Numbered from the stretch's first letter, positions 1 to 8,512 are shown. The stretch: DNA of 64,000 nucleotides from Phycisphaerae bacterium (GCA_030619925.1 JAUXAL010000002.1:1-64000); one strand, 5' to 3'. Program-made: numbers and translations. Notes: generated by a model not told the origin, from the sequence alone.

Positions 1-119
1 TGATTCTCTTTGCCTCAAATCCAACGCATCGTGGCTGGTATCCAGCAATGGAACGATTGTTCTTGAATGCCGTTTTCCTGGGTCCGGGCATGGGTACGTC
101 TCAGCCTGTCCCCTGGTGA
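1..119 (+). CDS. C-terminal end of a probable M14-type zinc carboxypeptidase (5' end outside the window)
   Basis: An open frame enters the window at base 3 and ends at TGA 117-119, giving 38 residues (ILFASNPTHRGWYPAMERLF and onward). The pattern LFxSNPxxRGW followed by a run resembling LFLNAVFLGP is like the tail that follows the catalytic domain of large secreted M14 metallocarboxypeptidases. No catalytic residue lies in the visible part, so the family call rests only on this tail. The next gene starts 126 bp downstream on the same strand, so the three plus-strand genes may be one operon. Confidence 0.5.
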   Translation, partial: ILFASNPTHRGWYPAMERLFLNAVFLGPGMGTSQPVPW

Positions 120-245
120 GGATGCTCGAGTTTATTGTCGATGGGTTTTTGTTTGCGTTGGTGCCACCTAATGACCAGGAGAAGGCCGGTCATTACTGAT
201 AAAGGTGTATGTTTTCCGGTCTTTTTTACAACAGGAGGTGAACCG

Positions 246-1223
246 ATGGCCACAGTACTGAAACTGGATGAGATCAAGAATCTGGTCGATATCCCTCAAC
301 TGATCCAAGATATTGAAGCAGGCTTTGTTCTCTATTCTGAAGGTCGGGTAAAAGTGCCCCCTGTGGGCTTTTTGCATTTTGACGATCCACCTGGTGATGT
401 TCACATCAAGTATGGTTTTGTTAGCGGTGATGATTATTATGTCGTGAAAATGGCCTCTGGTTTTTATAATAATCCCGATTTGGGTTTACCGGCCAGTAAT
501 GGCCTGGTTCTGCTCTTTAGTCAAAAAACAGGAGAATTAAAACTTATTATGTTGGATGAGTGTTGGCTCACTGACATCCGCACTGCCGCAGCAGGAGCTG
601 TGGCAGCGAGGCATTTGGCCCCAAAAACCATCCATTATATTGGCATTGTGGGTACCGGCGTGCAGGCCAGGCTGCAATTGGAAATGTTGCAGCATGTGGT
701 GGATTGCAATAGATGTATCATTTGGGGCAGAAACCCTGAAAAGGTGCAAGCTCTTATTGATGAGCTTCAATCAAGAGAAACTTTCTCTGGGTGGCAATTA
801 CAATTTCAAGGAACCGGGGATATGGAATTACTGACTTCTCAATGCGAGCTCATTGTCACTACTACTTCGGCGAAAGCCCCTTTGATTAAGGCTGATCAGG
901 TTAAAAGGGGCACGCACATCACGGCCATGGGTGCCGACGATCATGGTAAACAAGAGCTTGAAGCAGCGATTTTGGCCAAGGCTGACATACTGGTAGCTGA
1001 TAGTGTTTCACAATGCGTCGATCATGGAGAGTGCTTTCATGCTGTTAATAATAACCTGATAGAGGAAAATGCAATCCTTGAATTAGGTCATGTGATCAAA
1101 AATCCGAATATGGGCAGAGCAAATGATGACCAAATCTCCATTGTGGACTTGACCGGGGTGGCCATACAAGATATCCAAATCGCCAAAATGGTAAATCGTT
1201 TCTTCCGGGAAAGGAAACAGTGA
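246..1223 (+). CDS. Ornithine cyclodeaminase / mu-crystallin family protein
   Basis: A protein of 325 residues starting at ATG 246, preceded by a strong ribosome site AGGAGG at 233-238. An upstream in-frame start at 135 is possible but has no such site. The Rossmann nucleotide-binding motif GIVGTGVQAR, preceded by TDIRTAAAGAVAARHL, is typical of the family, which forms or reduces imino acids with NAD(P)H. The last codon overlaps the start of the next gene, a PLP-dependent dehydratase. The same pairing is known for EutC/EutB in ectoine degradation and BhcD/BhcB in the beta-hydroxyaspartate cycle. No other gene of either pathway is visible, so the substrate is open. Confidence 0.9.
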   Translation: MATVLKLDEIKNLVDIPQLIQDIEAGFVLYSEGRVKVPPVGFLHFDDPPGDVHIKYGFVSGDDYYVVKMASGFYNNPDLGLPASNGLVLLFSQKTGELKLIMLDECWLTDIRTAAAGAVAARHLAPKTIHYIGIVGTGVQARLQLEMLQHVVDCNRCIIWGRNPEKVQALIDELQSRETFSGWQLQFQGTGDMELLTSQCELIVTTTSAKAPLIKADQVKRGTHITAMGADDHGKQELEAAILAKADILVADSVSQCVDHGECFHAVNNNLIEENAILELGHVIKNPNMGRANDDQISIVDLTGVAIQDIQIAKMVNRFFRERKQ

Positions 1224-2200
1224 TGATTACAGGTAAACATCAGCAACAGGATGTCCGTCAATGGGTATTGGACGCCGAAGAAAGATGCCGGGAGTATCTT
1301 ATTGAAACTCCACTGGAATACTCACTGCAACTGAGCAAACTGACATCTGCTGAAGTTTATTTGAAGTTGGACCTGATGCAAAAAACGGGTTCATTCAAAT
1401 TTCGTGGGGCAGTCAGCAAAATTATGTCTTTAACTGAAGAAGAATTGAACAAGGGCATGGTGTCGGTATCCACCGGCAATTTTGCTTTGGCTGTGGGCGA
1501 AGCTGCGAGATTACGCGGTCATAAAGCCACTATTTATGTGGCCAAAAACATCGAAGCTTCACGTCTGGAATTGATGAAGGCCCATGGTTTTGATGTAGTG
1601 ATTTACGGAGAGGAGGCCTGGGATGCTGAAAAGCGTGCCCGAGAGGTAGCCGAACAAGAAGGTAAAATATATATTTCACCCTACAACGATCCCATTGTGG
1701 TTGGCGGTCAGGGTACCTGCGGTTTGGAAATCTCCAGACAGTTGCCCGATGTGCAAGCCGCTTTTTTCGCTGTTGGCGGCGGCGGTCTGTGTTCCGGCTC
1801 AGGTGGTTGGCTCAAATCTTTCAATCCAGATAGTGAAATCATAGGTGTCTCACCAGAAAAATCTCCGGTCATGTACGAATCGGTCAAAGCCAACAAAATA
1901 ATAGAGATGGAAACCTTTCCCACCCTGGCCGACACCTGTGCCGGTGGCGTGGATCCAGACACCATCACACTGGAGTTGTGTCAAAAATATGTGGATGAGA
2001 TTATTCTTCTAACTGAACAGGAGATCGAAGATTCCATACGGCTCTTATTTGAACATCATCGCCTGGTGGTCGAAGGTTCGGGAGCCCTGAGTGTAGGTGG
2101 TCTACTCAAACTGAAGGACTCGTTCAAGGGGAAAAAGGTGGTGCTGGCTATTTGTGGCCGGAATATTGGACTGGATTTATTCAAGCAGATCATTGCTTGA
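1223..2200 (+). CDS. PLP-dependent threonine dehydratase-like ammonia-lyase
   Basis: A protein of 325 residues. ATG 1223 overlaps the previous stop (TGATG), indicating translational coupling; a GTG at 1220 is an alternative. It is a fold-type II PLP enzyme: the Schiff-base lysine is in SFKFRGA near residue 59, and the phosphate-binding glycine loop is AVGGGGLCSG. Its length matches single-domain catabolic threonine/serine dehydratases; there is no C-terminal ACT domain, so feedback regulation is not expected. Together with the cyclodeaminase-like neighbour it may act on a hydroxy-amino acid such as 3-hydroxyaspartate (BhcB-like) or in hydroxyectoine use (EutB-like). Plain threonine or serine deamination is also possible. 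Confidence 0.88.
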   Translation: MITGKHQQQDVRQWVLDAEERCREYLIETPLEYSLQLSKLTSAEVYLKLDLMQKTGSFKFRGAVSKIMSLTEEELNKGMVSVSTGNFALAVGEAARLRGHKATIYVAKNIEASRLELMKAHGFDVVIYGEEAWDAEKRAREVAEQEGKIYISPYNDPIVVGGQGTCGLEISRQLPDVQAAFFAVGGGGLCSGSGGWLKSFNPDSEIIGVSPEKSPVMYESVKANKIIEMETFPTLADTCAGGVDPDTITLELCQKYVDEIILLTEQEIEDSIRLLFEHHRLVVEGSGALSVGGLLKLKDSFKGKKVVLAICGRNIGLDLFKQIIA

Positions 2201-2529
2201 ACCAGTCCAGGCAGTTTCCTGTAATGCGGGGATAGTCACCGACACGGCCGGCAGACTATCGCCACTGCGCGTAACAAGCACCCAGGCACATTCGTACCCA
2301 TAGCTGGAACAGAAGCTGTCAAGACAGCTAAAACAATGCCAACAGCGGAGTAGTCAAGATGACCCTCAAGTGCCGTGAGATAGGAGCAGGCTGGATCCAC
2401 CGGGGCGAGCCTGCATTTTTCATAGATCTTCTACTGCAATTGCATATCGCACGCCATATCAATGGTTTAAGGGGCAAAGCCCTTTCAAAAACAGCCCTTC
2501 TTCTTTCTTCCTTATTCTATTGAAAGTAT
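2201..2529 (+). other. Intergenic stretch without a recognisable gene
   Basis: No convincing coding frame. A short hairpin (AAGGGGC, loop AAA, GCCCTTT, 2469-2485) could help end transcription of the plus-strand operon, but it lacks a clean T run. One minus-strand frame is open for about 60 codons around 2205-2380 but resembles nothing I know. Confidence 0.4.
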
Positions 2530-2643
2530 TTACTCTACAGTAAAGCTGGTTGTAGCTTCATTTGTATATGAGTCATTATAGAACAGCCGCGCCTCGTAGT
2601 TGCCGGCAGGGGATAATCCACTATTAAAATTAACGCTGCCATT
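2530..2643 (-). pseudogene. C-terminal Ig-like domain remnant of a secreted protein
   Basis: The last 37 or so codons read like the final strands of an Ig-like module: the run SGLSPAGNYEARLFYNDSY followed by a short TTSFTVE tail and a stop. The frame stays open to 2787, but the upstream part does not resemble the same domain and contains an inverted repeat (ACACCCTCCCCAGGGGGTGT, about 2666-2685). No plausible start exists. The remnant sits next to the insertion sequence and is probably what is left of a gene cut by it or by a deletion. Confidence 0.55.
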
Positions 2644-2808
2644 CACAGACCGGCAACACCCTCCCCAGGGGGTGTCCCTCCGAAAGCCCCTATCCTGATG
2701 AGAAGTTGAAGCCAAGACTAATGAACTTTCTGATTTGCTAACCATGCCAATCCCGCCAAATGGATTAGCAAGAGCCTTTCTGCACAACAGGCTGGGGAAT
2801 CGGCAGGC

Positions 2809-3967
2809 ATTATTCAGACGAGTGTAAACACTTCTTCGGTAGTTTATGCAGCTACGCGGACATATCTGTGATGCAAACCTCCGAGTACAGGAACAGAAAT
2901 GAGTTTGCTTGGGCCTAAAATCTGTGGTCGTTCTGTTTGTGAAACAGGCGTGTCACCATTAAGACCCTGGTGTGGTCGTGCTATGTGATAGTAATCTTCG
3001 ATGAATTCCCGAAGTAGTCGTTCCAGATGTCGCTGACTAAGCACTATCACATGATCGAGCATCTCTCGCCGCAATGTTCCAATATACCTTTCCACGAATG
3101 GATTTTGCCAAGGGCTTCGATATGCTGTGCGAACTTCCCTTATGCCGCAGCTTTCCAGAAAACCTCCTATACCGTTACCATAAATCCCGTCATTGTCACG
3201 GAATAGATACTTTGGCTGTAGACCAAATGGCATAGATTCACGTAGTTGCTGGATAACCCAATTCATAAACGGATTTCTCGTTATCGCAAAGTGTATAACT
3301 TTGCGTCGGCCATGGTCAAAAACAAGGAAAACGTACAACGTAGCAAAGTTGATAGTTGTAACCGTAAAGAAATCGATTGCCCATGACACATCCAAGTGAT
3401 TACGCAGAAATGGCAGCCATGTAGTTGATCTCTTGCGAGGTTTTCGTGGCTTGTACATGTATTTGCGGATTGTGTCATCACATGGCGGATCGTACTGAAG
3501 CAGGACAAGTGTATCACGGATCCTTTCGGGGCTCCATAAGGGGTTCTCTTTGCTTAGCTTGTAAATTAGGTCCTGCATCTCCTTGGAAATTGGAGGTCGG
3601 CCACCTTTTCTACGCGACTTCCATCGCCAGAAATAGCGGAAAGCTATAGTATGCCATTTCTTGACTGTAGCTGGCTGCATGAGGCAAGCAAGGTCTTCCC
3701 ACTCATCCAGGAAATTTGAGAGCACAACCCATAAGAGGCGAAAACTTGCAGTAAATCGTGGCCGTGGGCGTTTGTTCGAAGCGATCTGCTGCTTGCAAGC
3801 AGCGAGTTGGCTTTCGACTGCCAGCAGTTTGGCAGCCAGTACCGCCCTGGAACAAAGGATAGCCCGCAGGAAAGTCAGGGCATATTGGAACGTTTCACAA
3901 ACGCAAACAAGAAGATTGCAGAGGTTTGCCAGAAGATTTCTTAGTGTATCCATACTGTCAGAATAGT
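2809..3967 (-). mobile_element. Insertion sequence with a single rve-type transposase
   Basis: The element is defined by the transposase at 2844-3953. Tentative imperfect terminal inverted repeats are 2809-2831 (ATTATTCAGAC...) and 3944-3967 (read on the minus strand, ACTATTCTGAC...). These ends are my best guess; no clear target duplication was found. Confidence 0.5.
2844..3953 (-). CDS. Transposase with DDE integrase core (IS481/IS3-like)
   Basis: A protein of 369 residues. The N-terminal third is helical, with a basic helix-turn-helix-like region (RRKGGRPPISKEMQDLIYKL). The rve catalytic core follows with the expected acidic residues: D in SWAIDFFTV, D in FRDNDGIYGN, and E in NPFVERYIGTLRRE. 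The tail IARPHQGLNGDTP is typical of this transposase group. It appears full length and intact, so the element may still be active or recently arrived. It lies between a broken Ig-domain remnant and the GH117-like gene. Confidence 0.88.
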   Translation of the reverse strand: MDTLRNLLANLCNLLVCVCETFQYALTFLRAILCSRAVLAAKLLAVESQLAACKQQIASNKRPRPRFTASFRLLWVVLSNFLDEWEDLACLMQPATVKKWHTIAFRYFWRWKSRRKGGRPPISKEMQDLIYKLSKENPLWSPERIRDTLVLLQYDPPCDDTIRKYMYKPRKPRKRSTTWLPFLRNHLDVSWAIDFFTVTTINFATLYVFLVFDHGRRKVIHFAITRNPFMNWVIQQLRESMPFGLQPKYLFRDNDGIYGNGIGGFLESCGIREVRTAYRSPWQNPFVERYIGTLRREMLDHVIVLSQRHLERLLREFIEDYYHIARPHQGLNGDTPVSQTERPQILGPSKLISVPVLGGLHHRYVRVAA

Positions 3968-4144
3968 AGAATCAACTGCCTGTGGCAAGTTTGCGTAAGT
4001 GCTTTAATGACAAGGTGGACGAGGTTATTCGGGTGTACACCGAGTGTTCTTAGGTTGTTCTGCGGTAACATTGATCAAGGGGAATAAAGATACAGTGATT
4101 GTAATTACTTCCTTCATAGGTTCTCGCTTTGGTATTCAAGCGCA

Positions 4145-5392
4145 CTACTCGCCTTTTAATTTCCTGGTCTCATCCTCAATGCGTTTGCGCTGTTCCTTTT
4201 TCAGGCCATGTTCATAGTAAAACTCCGGTTTGTATGAATACCTGTGTGCTTTCATGAGCGGATCGTTCACATCCAGACTTAGGTCACAATCAAAACGCAT
4301 CAGTAAGGAATGGCCTTTTACCCAAGTATTATGGCAAATGCCCCATGTTATGCCCTTGCCGAATTGGGTATTTGTAAAGGCATCCGGAACAAAAGGTCCT
4401 GCCGCGATTGGCATCAGTTCCGTGATGGAGGCAATCTCAAAATTCACGCCATCTCTAGCATATTGAACCGTAAAGTGTTCATTCCCATCCTTGATTACAA
4501 ATGCTGCAATTCCTTCCTTGAAGGGAAACAGCGTGGTCTCATGCCCTGAGTTAATGATAGGATTTAATGGATGCTTTTTGAAGGGTCCCAGCGGATGATC
4601 GGCGATGGCCAAACCCTGCATGCGTACCCAGCGTGGATCTCCGTCGAAATCGGATTTGTAGTACAAATAGATTTTCCCCTTGTAAACCAAAGGATACGGG
4701 TCGTGGATGGAATAACCATCCCACTCATCTTTAGCACCATTCGGAATCACAATTTTGTTTGTAGGGGTCCAGGGACCATCGGGTGAATCGGCATACGAGA
4801 CAGCCACGGGACAGTCATCACCTCGCTTAGAAGGATGTATTTGAAAAGCCTGATAGTAGAGGTAGTATTTCCCTTTCCACTCCAGAATGTCCGTAGTGGA
4901 AACCGAACGCCAACCAGGATTCGGTTTGGGTGGACGCGGGATGGCGACGCCTTGCTCTTCCCAGGTAAAACCATCCTCAGAGGTGGCATACCAGATCTCT
5001 GATAAATCCCAGTCACGGGCCGGAATGGTGTCGGTGCATCTTTCAGGACCTTGAGGAGGTGTTGGGGTATGGCGATGCGTGTACCATACGTAGTATTTTC
5101 CATTGGCAAAAATCACTTTCGAAGGATCTCGGCGCGTGATGGTTCCGTCATGGTTGCTGTAGTCCAATCCCTTCAGTTCGGTGTATTTGAACTGCGAGTA
5201 GAGTTCGTTGTGTTCAGGGCGCGGAGCCATGTAAGCGGAATAGTTGCGTTCCATGGCCGCGCTCAGTTTCCGGCCTGGTTTTTCCTTAGGGAGAATCAAT
5301 GGGAAACCGCTTTGATCCTTCGGCGCACTGCAAGAACAGAGCAATACGGCTAAAGCGAAACCCGATACCGAGAGTGATGTCTTCTTTTTCAT
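4145..5392 (-). CDS. GH117-like secreted glycoside hydrolase (candidate 3,6-anhydro-L-galactosidase)
   Basis: A lipoprotein of 415 residues. The chosen start is the ATG at 5392, which begins MKKKTSLSVSGF and leads directly to a signal peptide with a Cys acceptor (AVLLCSC); the longer upstream frame has no signal peptide. The N-terminal SAAMERNYS matches the SxAxxR motif used for dimer swapping in GH117. RRDPSKVIFANGKYYVWYTH and the following WYATSEDGFTWEE blocks fit the five-bladed propeller shared by GH43 and GH117. GH117 enzymes release 3,6-anhydro-L-galactose from agar or porphyran oligosaccharides. A broader GH43-type assignment is the alternative. No agarase is visible in the window. Confidence 0.75.
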   Translation of the reverse strand: MKKKTSLSVSGFALAVLLCSCSAPKDQSGFPLILPKEKPGRKLSAAMERNYSAYMAPRPEHNELYSQFKYTELKGLDYSNHDGTITRRDPSKVIFANGKYYVWYTHRHTPTPPQGPERCTDTIPARDWDLSEIWYATSEDGFTWEEQGVAIPRPPKPNPGWRSVSTTDILEWKGKYYLYYQAFQIHPSKRGDDCPVAVSYADSPDGPWTPTNKIVIPNGAKDEWDGYSIHDPYPLVYKGKIYLYYKSDFDGDPRWVRMQGLAIADHPLGPFKKHPLNPIINSGHETTLFPFKEGIAAFVIKDGNEHFTVQYARDGVNFEIASITELMPIAAGPFVPDAFTNTQFGKGITWGICHNTWVKGHSLLMRFDCDLSLDVNDPLMKAHRYSYKPEFYYEHGLKKEQRKRIEDETRKLKGE

Positions 5393-5472
5393 GTCCTGTA
5401 GTCCTTCTGTGCTGCAGTTGCCTTCAGCGTGTATTTCTGAATCTGTTGAACGTTGTTCATATTTGTTCCCCG

Positions 5473-5931
5473 TTATTTCTTGAACTGAATGCGGAAGACA
5501 TAAGCCGCTTCGCAGGGCTTGCCACCTTGGGCTTGGATAACGAGACCTTCTTTCGTCTGCTTCCATATGATCCCATTGCTGCCACTGATGAATTTTACGG
5601 ACTTGATTGCTCGGGATTCGTGCGGATTGCCCTTCGCCAACGACTTGATGGTAAAGACGTCATCTTCCGGCCAGCCAAGCGATGTAGCATATCCGGACAA
5701 TGTATTCTTCCATGCAATGTGTCCATCATAGCGGATGCGGAGTATGGTCCCCTCATAGCTACTGGCCACGATGAAGGACCGTCCGCTATTCTGCCCCGTC
5801 CGGACCATCGATATGGTATACCCAGTATCGATGCTCTGCAGAGCCTGCTGCGAGAATGCCGAAGCATCAACGCCTGTAAGAAGGCACGCCACAAATAAAC
5901 AGATCCCGGCGATACAACTGTGCTTGTTCAT
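5473..5931 (-). pseudogene. Chimeric remnant: secreted beta-propeller N-terminus fused to alpha-L-fucosidase (GH29) C-terminus
   Basis: An intact frame of 152 codons made from two unrelated pieces. Residues 1-25 are a signal peptide. Residues of about 30-78 (SFIVASSYEGTILRIRYDG, then IAWKNTLSGY) look like the first blade of a PQQ/BamB-like propeller. From about residue 79 (YATSLGWPEDDVFTIKSLA) to the end the sequence is the C-terminal beta-sandwich of GH29 alpha-L-fucosidases, including IKSVKFISGSNGIIWKQ and a C-terminal PCEAAYVFRI. The catalytic barrel of GH29 is absent, so fucosidase activity is not expected. The junction is in frame, consistent with a deletion that joined two neighbouring genes. 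It could still be expressed as a small secreted protein. Confidence 0.7.
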
Positions 5932-6409
5932 AATCTAGTCTTCTCTCGTTGGCTCTGCTTTCCAGACAGCCAATCAGACCCTGTACGTTCGCGACAGGCT
6001 TATGTTTCTATTTCCTTTTCTTCTTCGAATGGCCGATCGTGGGCCGGGGAACTTCCTCCGTGGGACTGCGGAAAACATATGGTTCTGCTAGCTCTTTTTA
6101 GAAAGGGGTATTCTGTCCTCAACGTTGAGGGCACGACTAATAGCACCACCAAACACATAGACATCAAGAGGAGTGTTCTGCTCAAAATAGCGTTCTGCAT
6201 TGTCTCTGATTCTATCATTATGTGTTTTCTTTCATGTCTTGTTTCTTGGCTTCAGTGCTCATGGGCAAAGAATTAGCCAAAAATGATTATAGCATGAATA
6301 TGGCTAATTTCCATTTAGATTCGAGCGCAGAGAAGGTAGGTAGATGCCTGCGATATTCTCTAGTCAATAGCTTACGAAAGTTTATCAGCCCTTATTGTTT
6401 CGACTCGTC
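5932..6409. other. Intergenic stretch with possible gene debris
   Basis: No complete gene. On the minus strand, roughly 6104-6240, a frame of about 45 codons has protein-like content (NAERYFEQNTPLDVYVFGGA) but no start and no family I can name. It is probably a relic. Confidence 0.35.
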
Positions 6410-6621
6410 CATTGAATCCGATGACAAATTTTGGCTTTTTTGTAAGACACTATTATTAAAGGGTTTACGAGATGGGAATTTTTGCTGAATCGGTAGATAA
6501 CGGGCTTTCGGGTTGTAGCTTGGTTGTAAGGATTTTCTGGTGAAAATGGGGCCGTTTTTGGAGGTAGTTATGTGCGGCTCGGTGCGCTTCTGGTTGGGTA
6601 GTGGGACTGGCCCGAAAGGCT
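6410..6621 (+). repeat. Dispersed 210-bp repeat, copy 1
   Basis: Begins CATTGAATCC, contains GATAACGGGCTTTCGGGTTG and AAAATGGGGCCGTTTTTGG, and ends near GGGACTGGCCC. The same ordered blocks recur at 9201, 11014, 30940 and 36260. It separates the chimeric fucosidase remnant from a truncated alcohol dehydrogenase. Confidence 0.85.
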
Positions 6622-6654
6622 TTGACAGACAGCAATCTATCTAATCTCAATTCG

Positions 6655-6840
6655 TCATGTCAATAGTCCACACCTTTCAAAGATGGTGAAAATACATTCA
6701 ACTTTGACGCCTGTCATCCCCATGGCAATGACTCGAACCAGGAGATCCTGTGTTCCCGGCTCAGGTATTGGCTGCTCTTTCATAATAAAGGCTCCAGCGT
6801 CTTGTGCTTCGCTGCCACCTTTTGCAACTATCGTTTTCAT
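6655..6840 (-). pseudogene. N-terminal fragment of a zinc-type alcohol dehydrogenase / quinone reductase
   Basis: Starts at ATG 6840 (MKTIVAKGGSEAQDAGAF) and continues MKEQPIPEPGTQDLLVRVIA, the start of the GroES-like domain of MDR-superfamily oxidoreductases. About 50 codons match; the frame then runs into unrelated residues and a stop. The catalytic and cofactor domains are missing. The break lies a few tens of bases from dispersed repeat copy 1. Confidence 0.7.
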
Positions 6841-6864
6841 GGCTTTCTCCATTTAAAATTCTGA

Positions 6865-6987
6865 CTATTTAGGTAATTCACCTTTAACGTGGATTTGTCG
6901 CAGTAGGTGATTGGGAGGAATACGACGTTCCAAAGACACATCGTAATAGAAAAGTTTGCCCTGGCGATCACATTGCTTGCCCATCAT
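6865..6987 (-). pseudogene. N-terminal remnant of an IS1182-like transposase
   Basis: A 40-codon frame beginning MMGKQCDRQGKLFYYDVSLE and continuing RRIPPNHLLRQI. The pattern LFYxxxLExRIPxxHLLR is characteristic of the start of IS1182/IS5-type transposases. The rest of the gene is absent, so the mobile element is dead. Confidence 0.65.
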
Positions 6988-7086
6988 TGTTGGAGTCCCT
7001 TCCTGGCGTGGTTGACAGCAAAAGAGTACCACGTGACCCTATTGATGGCAAGACTTTGGTGGTATTTGGGCAACAACCCGTTGAGG

Positions 7087-7116
7087 GCTGACCCCTTAGA
7101 AATCCAAGGGGTCAGC
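7087..7116 (-). terminator. Strong hairpin 3' of the cupin gene
   Basis: Perfect 11-bp stem GCTGACCCCTT (7087-7097) / AAGGGGTCAGC (7106-7116) with an 8-nt loop, 25 bp past the stop of the minus-strand cupin gene. No U tract follows, so it may be an mRNA-stabilising stem or an end of the nearby IS remnant. Confidence 0.5.
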
Positions 7117-7140
7117 TAATAGGGTTAGTGCTAGAACGAA

Positions 7141-7701
7141 CTACCTGTTCCTGTGCACGTCTGCTTCGAGCATTAGTTTGCGCATGATTTTCGGATCTCG
7201 GCGCTCTTCCTCCGAAAGCGCCCTTCTTCTGAAGTAGTTTCGCTCGTATCCAGCCGGTTCATATATCATCAGCGAATGGACATCCTCATCACCGATAACT
7301 CTGCCGGCGTGCGGAGAGTTGGGCGGAATATACACAAGGTCTCCGGGACCTATCTTCTTGGTTTCACCATTTACGGTCCATTCCATAACACCAGAGATGA
7401 TAAAAAACACCTCACTGTGGAAATGATGGGAATGACCGGGATAACTGGACATTCCTGGTTTAAAGATTTCCCTGACGATGCTGTAGCGACCTTCCGTCTG
7501 CTCAGCCGTGAGCATAAACTCGGAAAGCATAGGACCACGGCGGTACATCTCGGTCGAGCCGGCCTTATGAAAAATATGTCTTCCACCCGATTTGGACTCT
7601 TCAGCTTTCGATTTGGAACCTTCATCTAAAGCGGTAACCGAAATACCCATTCCAAATAGAACTAGACTTAACGCAAAGATTAAAGACGGTTTAATAGCCA
7701 T
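7141..7701 (-). CDS. Secreted cupin-domain protein
   Basis: A protein of 186 residues with a clear Sec signal peptide (about residues 1-25, ending near SVTALD). The cupin fold is shown by the metal-binding first motif PGHSHHFHSEVFFIISG and the second motif GPGDLVYIPPNSPHAGR, with conserved histidines and glutamate. Such single-domain cupins bind a divalent metal and act as isomerases, dioxygenases or sensors; the substrate cannot be told. The ribosome site GAGGAAG precedes ATG 7701. It lies on the same strand as the DUF3795 and MarR genes upstream and may be co-regulated with them, although the gap of about 160 bp allows its own promoter. Confidence 0.88.
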   Translation of the reverse strand: MAIKPSLIFALSLVLFGMGISVTALDEGSKSKAEESKSGGRHIFHKAGSTEMYRRGPMLSEFMLTAEQTEGRYSIVREIFKPGMSSYPGHSHHFHSEVFFIISGVMEWTVNGETKKIGPGDLVYIPPNSPHAGRVIGDEDVHSLMIYEPAGYERNYFRRRALSEEERRDPKIMRKLMLEADVHRNR

Positions 7702-7863
7702 TTCTTCCTCACTTACTTAATTAGGGTTGATCACTGATTTCCTTAGAGACGCCAAACTAAATATGCGATATATCTTCATAATGCTCTTCTCCCTACATGT
7801 AATATATTTTGTTGGTTTCAGTGAACCAGCATTCACCATTGTTGTTCAAAAACTCTTAGAATC

Positions 7864-8418
7864 TTATTCTCCTTTACGGAACCGTTTATAGGCTTGAGCT
7901 TCTTCTTTCAGAGAGTAGATGTCCTTACCACATTTGGGACACATTTCGGTGCGATTGGAGAGGAATTCTCCGCACTTGGGACAGGTCCAGCGTGTCTTTT
8001 GTGCCTTTAACCACTGCTTGTAGTCGAGTCCGGTTAAGGTGTAGCAGTTCATCTCTGCGACCAGGGCAAAGTCCTTGCCGTTGCTATGGAATTTCTTGGT
8101 TTTATCACAGGGGAATGCCTTGCACTCGCCGCAGGACTTGATGCCTTTGGCCGCTGCACAGGCCTTGATGGGGCAATTCTGACAGTGTGGTGCCAACTTA
8201 TTACTCTTGCAGCCCAAACACTTGACCTTTGCTGGATCTGTTTGCGATTTGGACATCATATAGAGCCCACAGGATTCACAGTAAATACCGCAGTAACTGC
8301 CTAGATCTGCCTTGCTTGCCTTTGGGGACTGAGCCTGAGTTAAACCGGTACTGCATCCCAAGGCCACTATGCAGCCCGTACAACTCAACATTTCTCGACG
8401 ATTCAGTTTGTTTGACAT
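7864..8418 (-). CDS. DUF3795 cysteine-rich exported protein with C-terminal zinc ribbon
   Basis: A protein of 184 residues starting at ATG 8418 (MSNKLNRREMLSCTG); the in-frame start at 8442 would place eight residues ahead of the leader. NRREMLSCTGCIVALGC looks like a Tat-type or lipoprotein leader. The body has the DUF3795 pattern YCGIYCESCGLY ... KCLGCKS ... CQNCPIKACA ... CGECKAFPC, implying metal or Fe-S binding by several cysteine pairs. A second zinc ribbon, CPKCGEF ... CPKCGKD, is at the C-terminus. The biological role of this family is unknown. It lies 94 bp downstream of the MarR gene. Confidence 0.85.
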   Translation of the reverse strand: MSNKLNRREMLSCTGCIVALGCSTGLTQAQSPKASKADLGSYCGIYCESCGLYMMSKSQTDPAKVKCLGCKSNKLAPHCQNCPIKACAAAKGIKSCGECKAFPCDKTKKFHSNGKDFALVAEMNCYTLTGLDYKQWLKAQKTRWTCPKCGEFLSNRTEMCPKCGKDIYSLKEEAQAYKRFRKGE

Positions 8419-8512
8419 GAAAATACTCCTTTGACTATCCATTCAATATCTTCTTGTTCCGGGATGACGTCCCTTTAATTAATATCCTGGTTTTCGATTA
8501 CGCCTTTAGGAG

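Noticed and set aside
135-245. Upstream start at 135 for the cyclodeaminase-like gene
   Set aside because: The 37 extra residues do not resemble the family, and AGGAGG sits right before ATG 246.
2205-2380. Minus-strand frame of about 60 codons
   Set aside because: No start, no ribosome site and no recognised motif; it may be chance.
6104-6240. Protein-like open stretch on the minus strand
   Set aside because: No start or family; reported only as possible debris in the intergenic entry.
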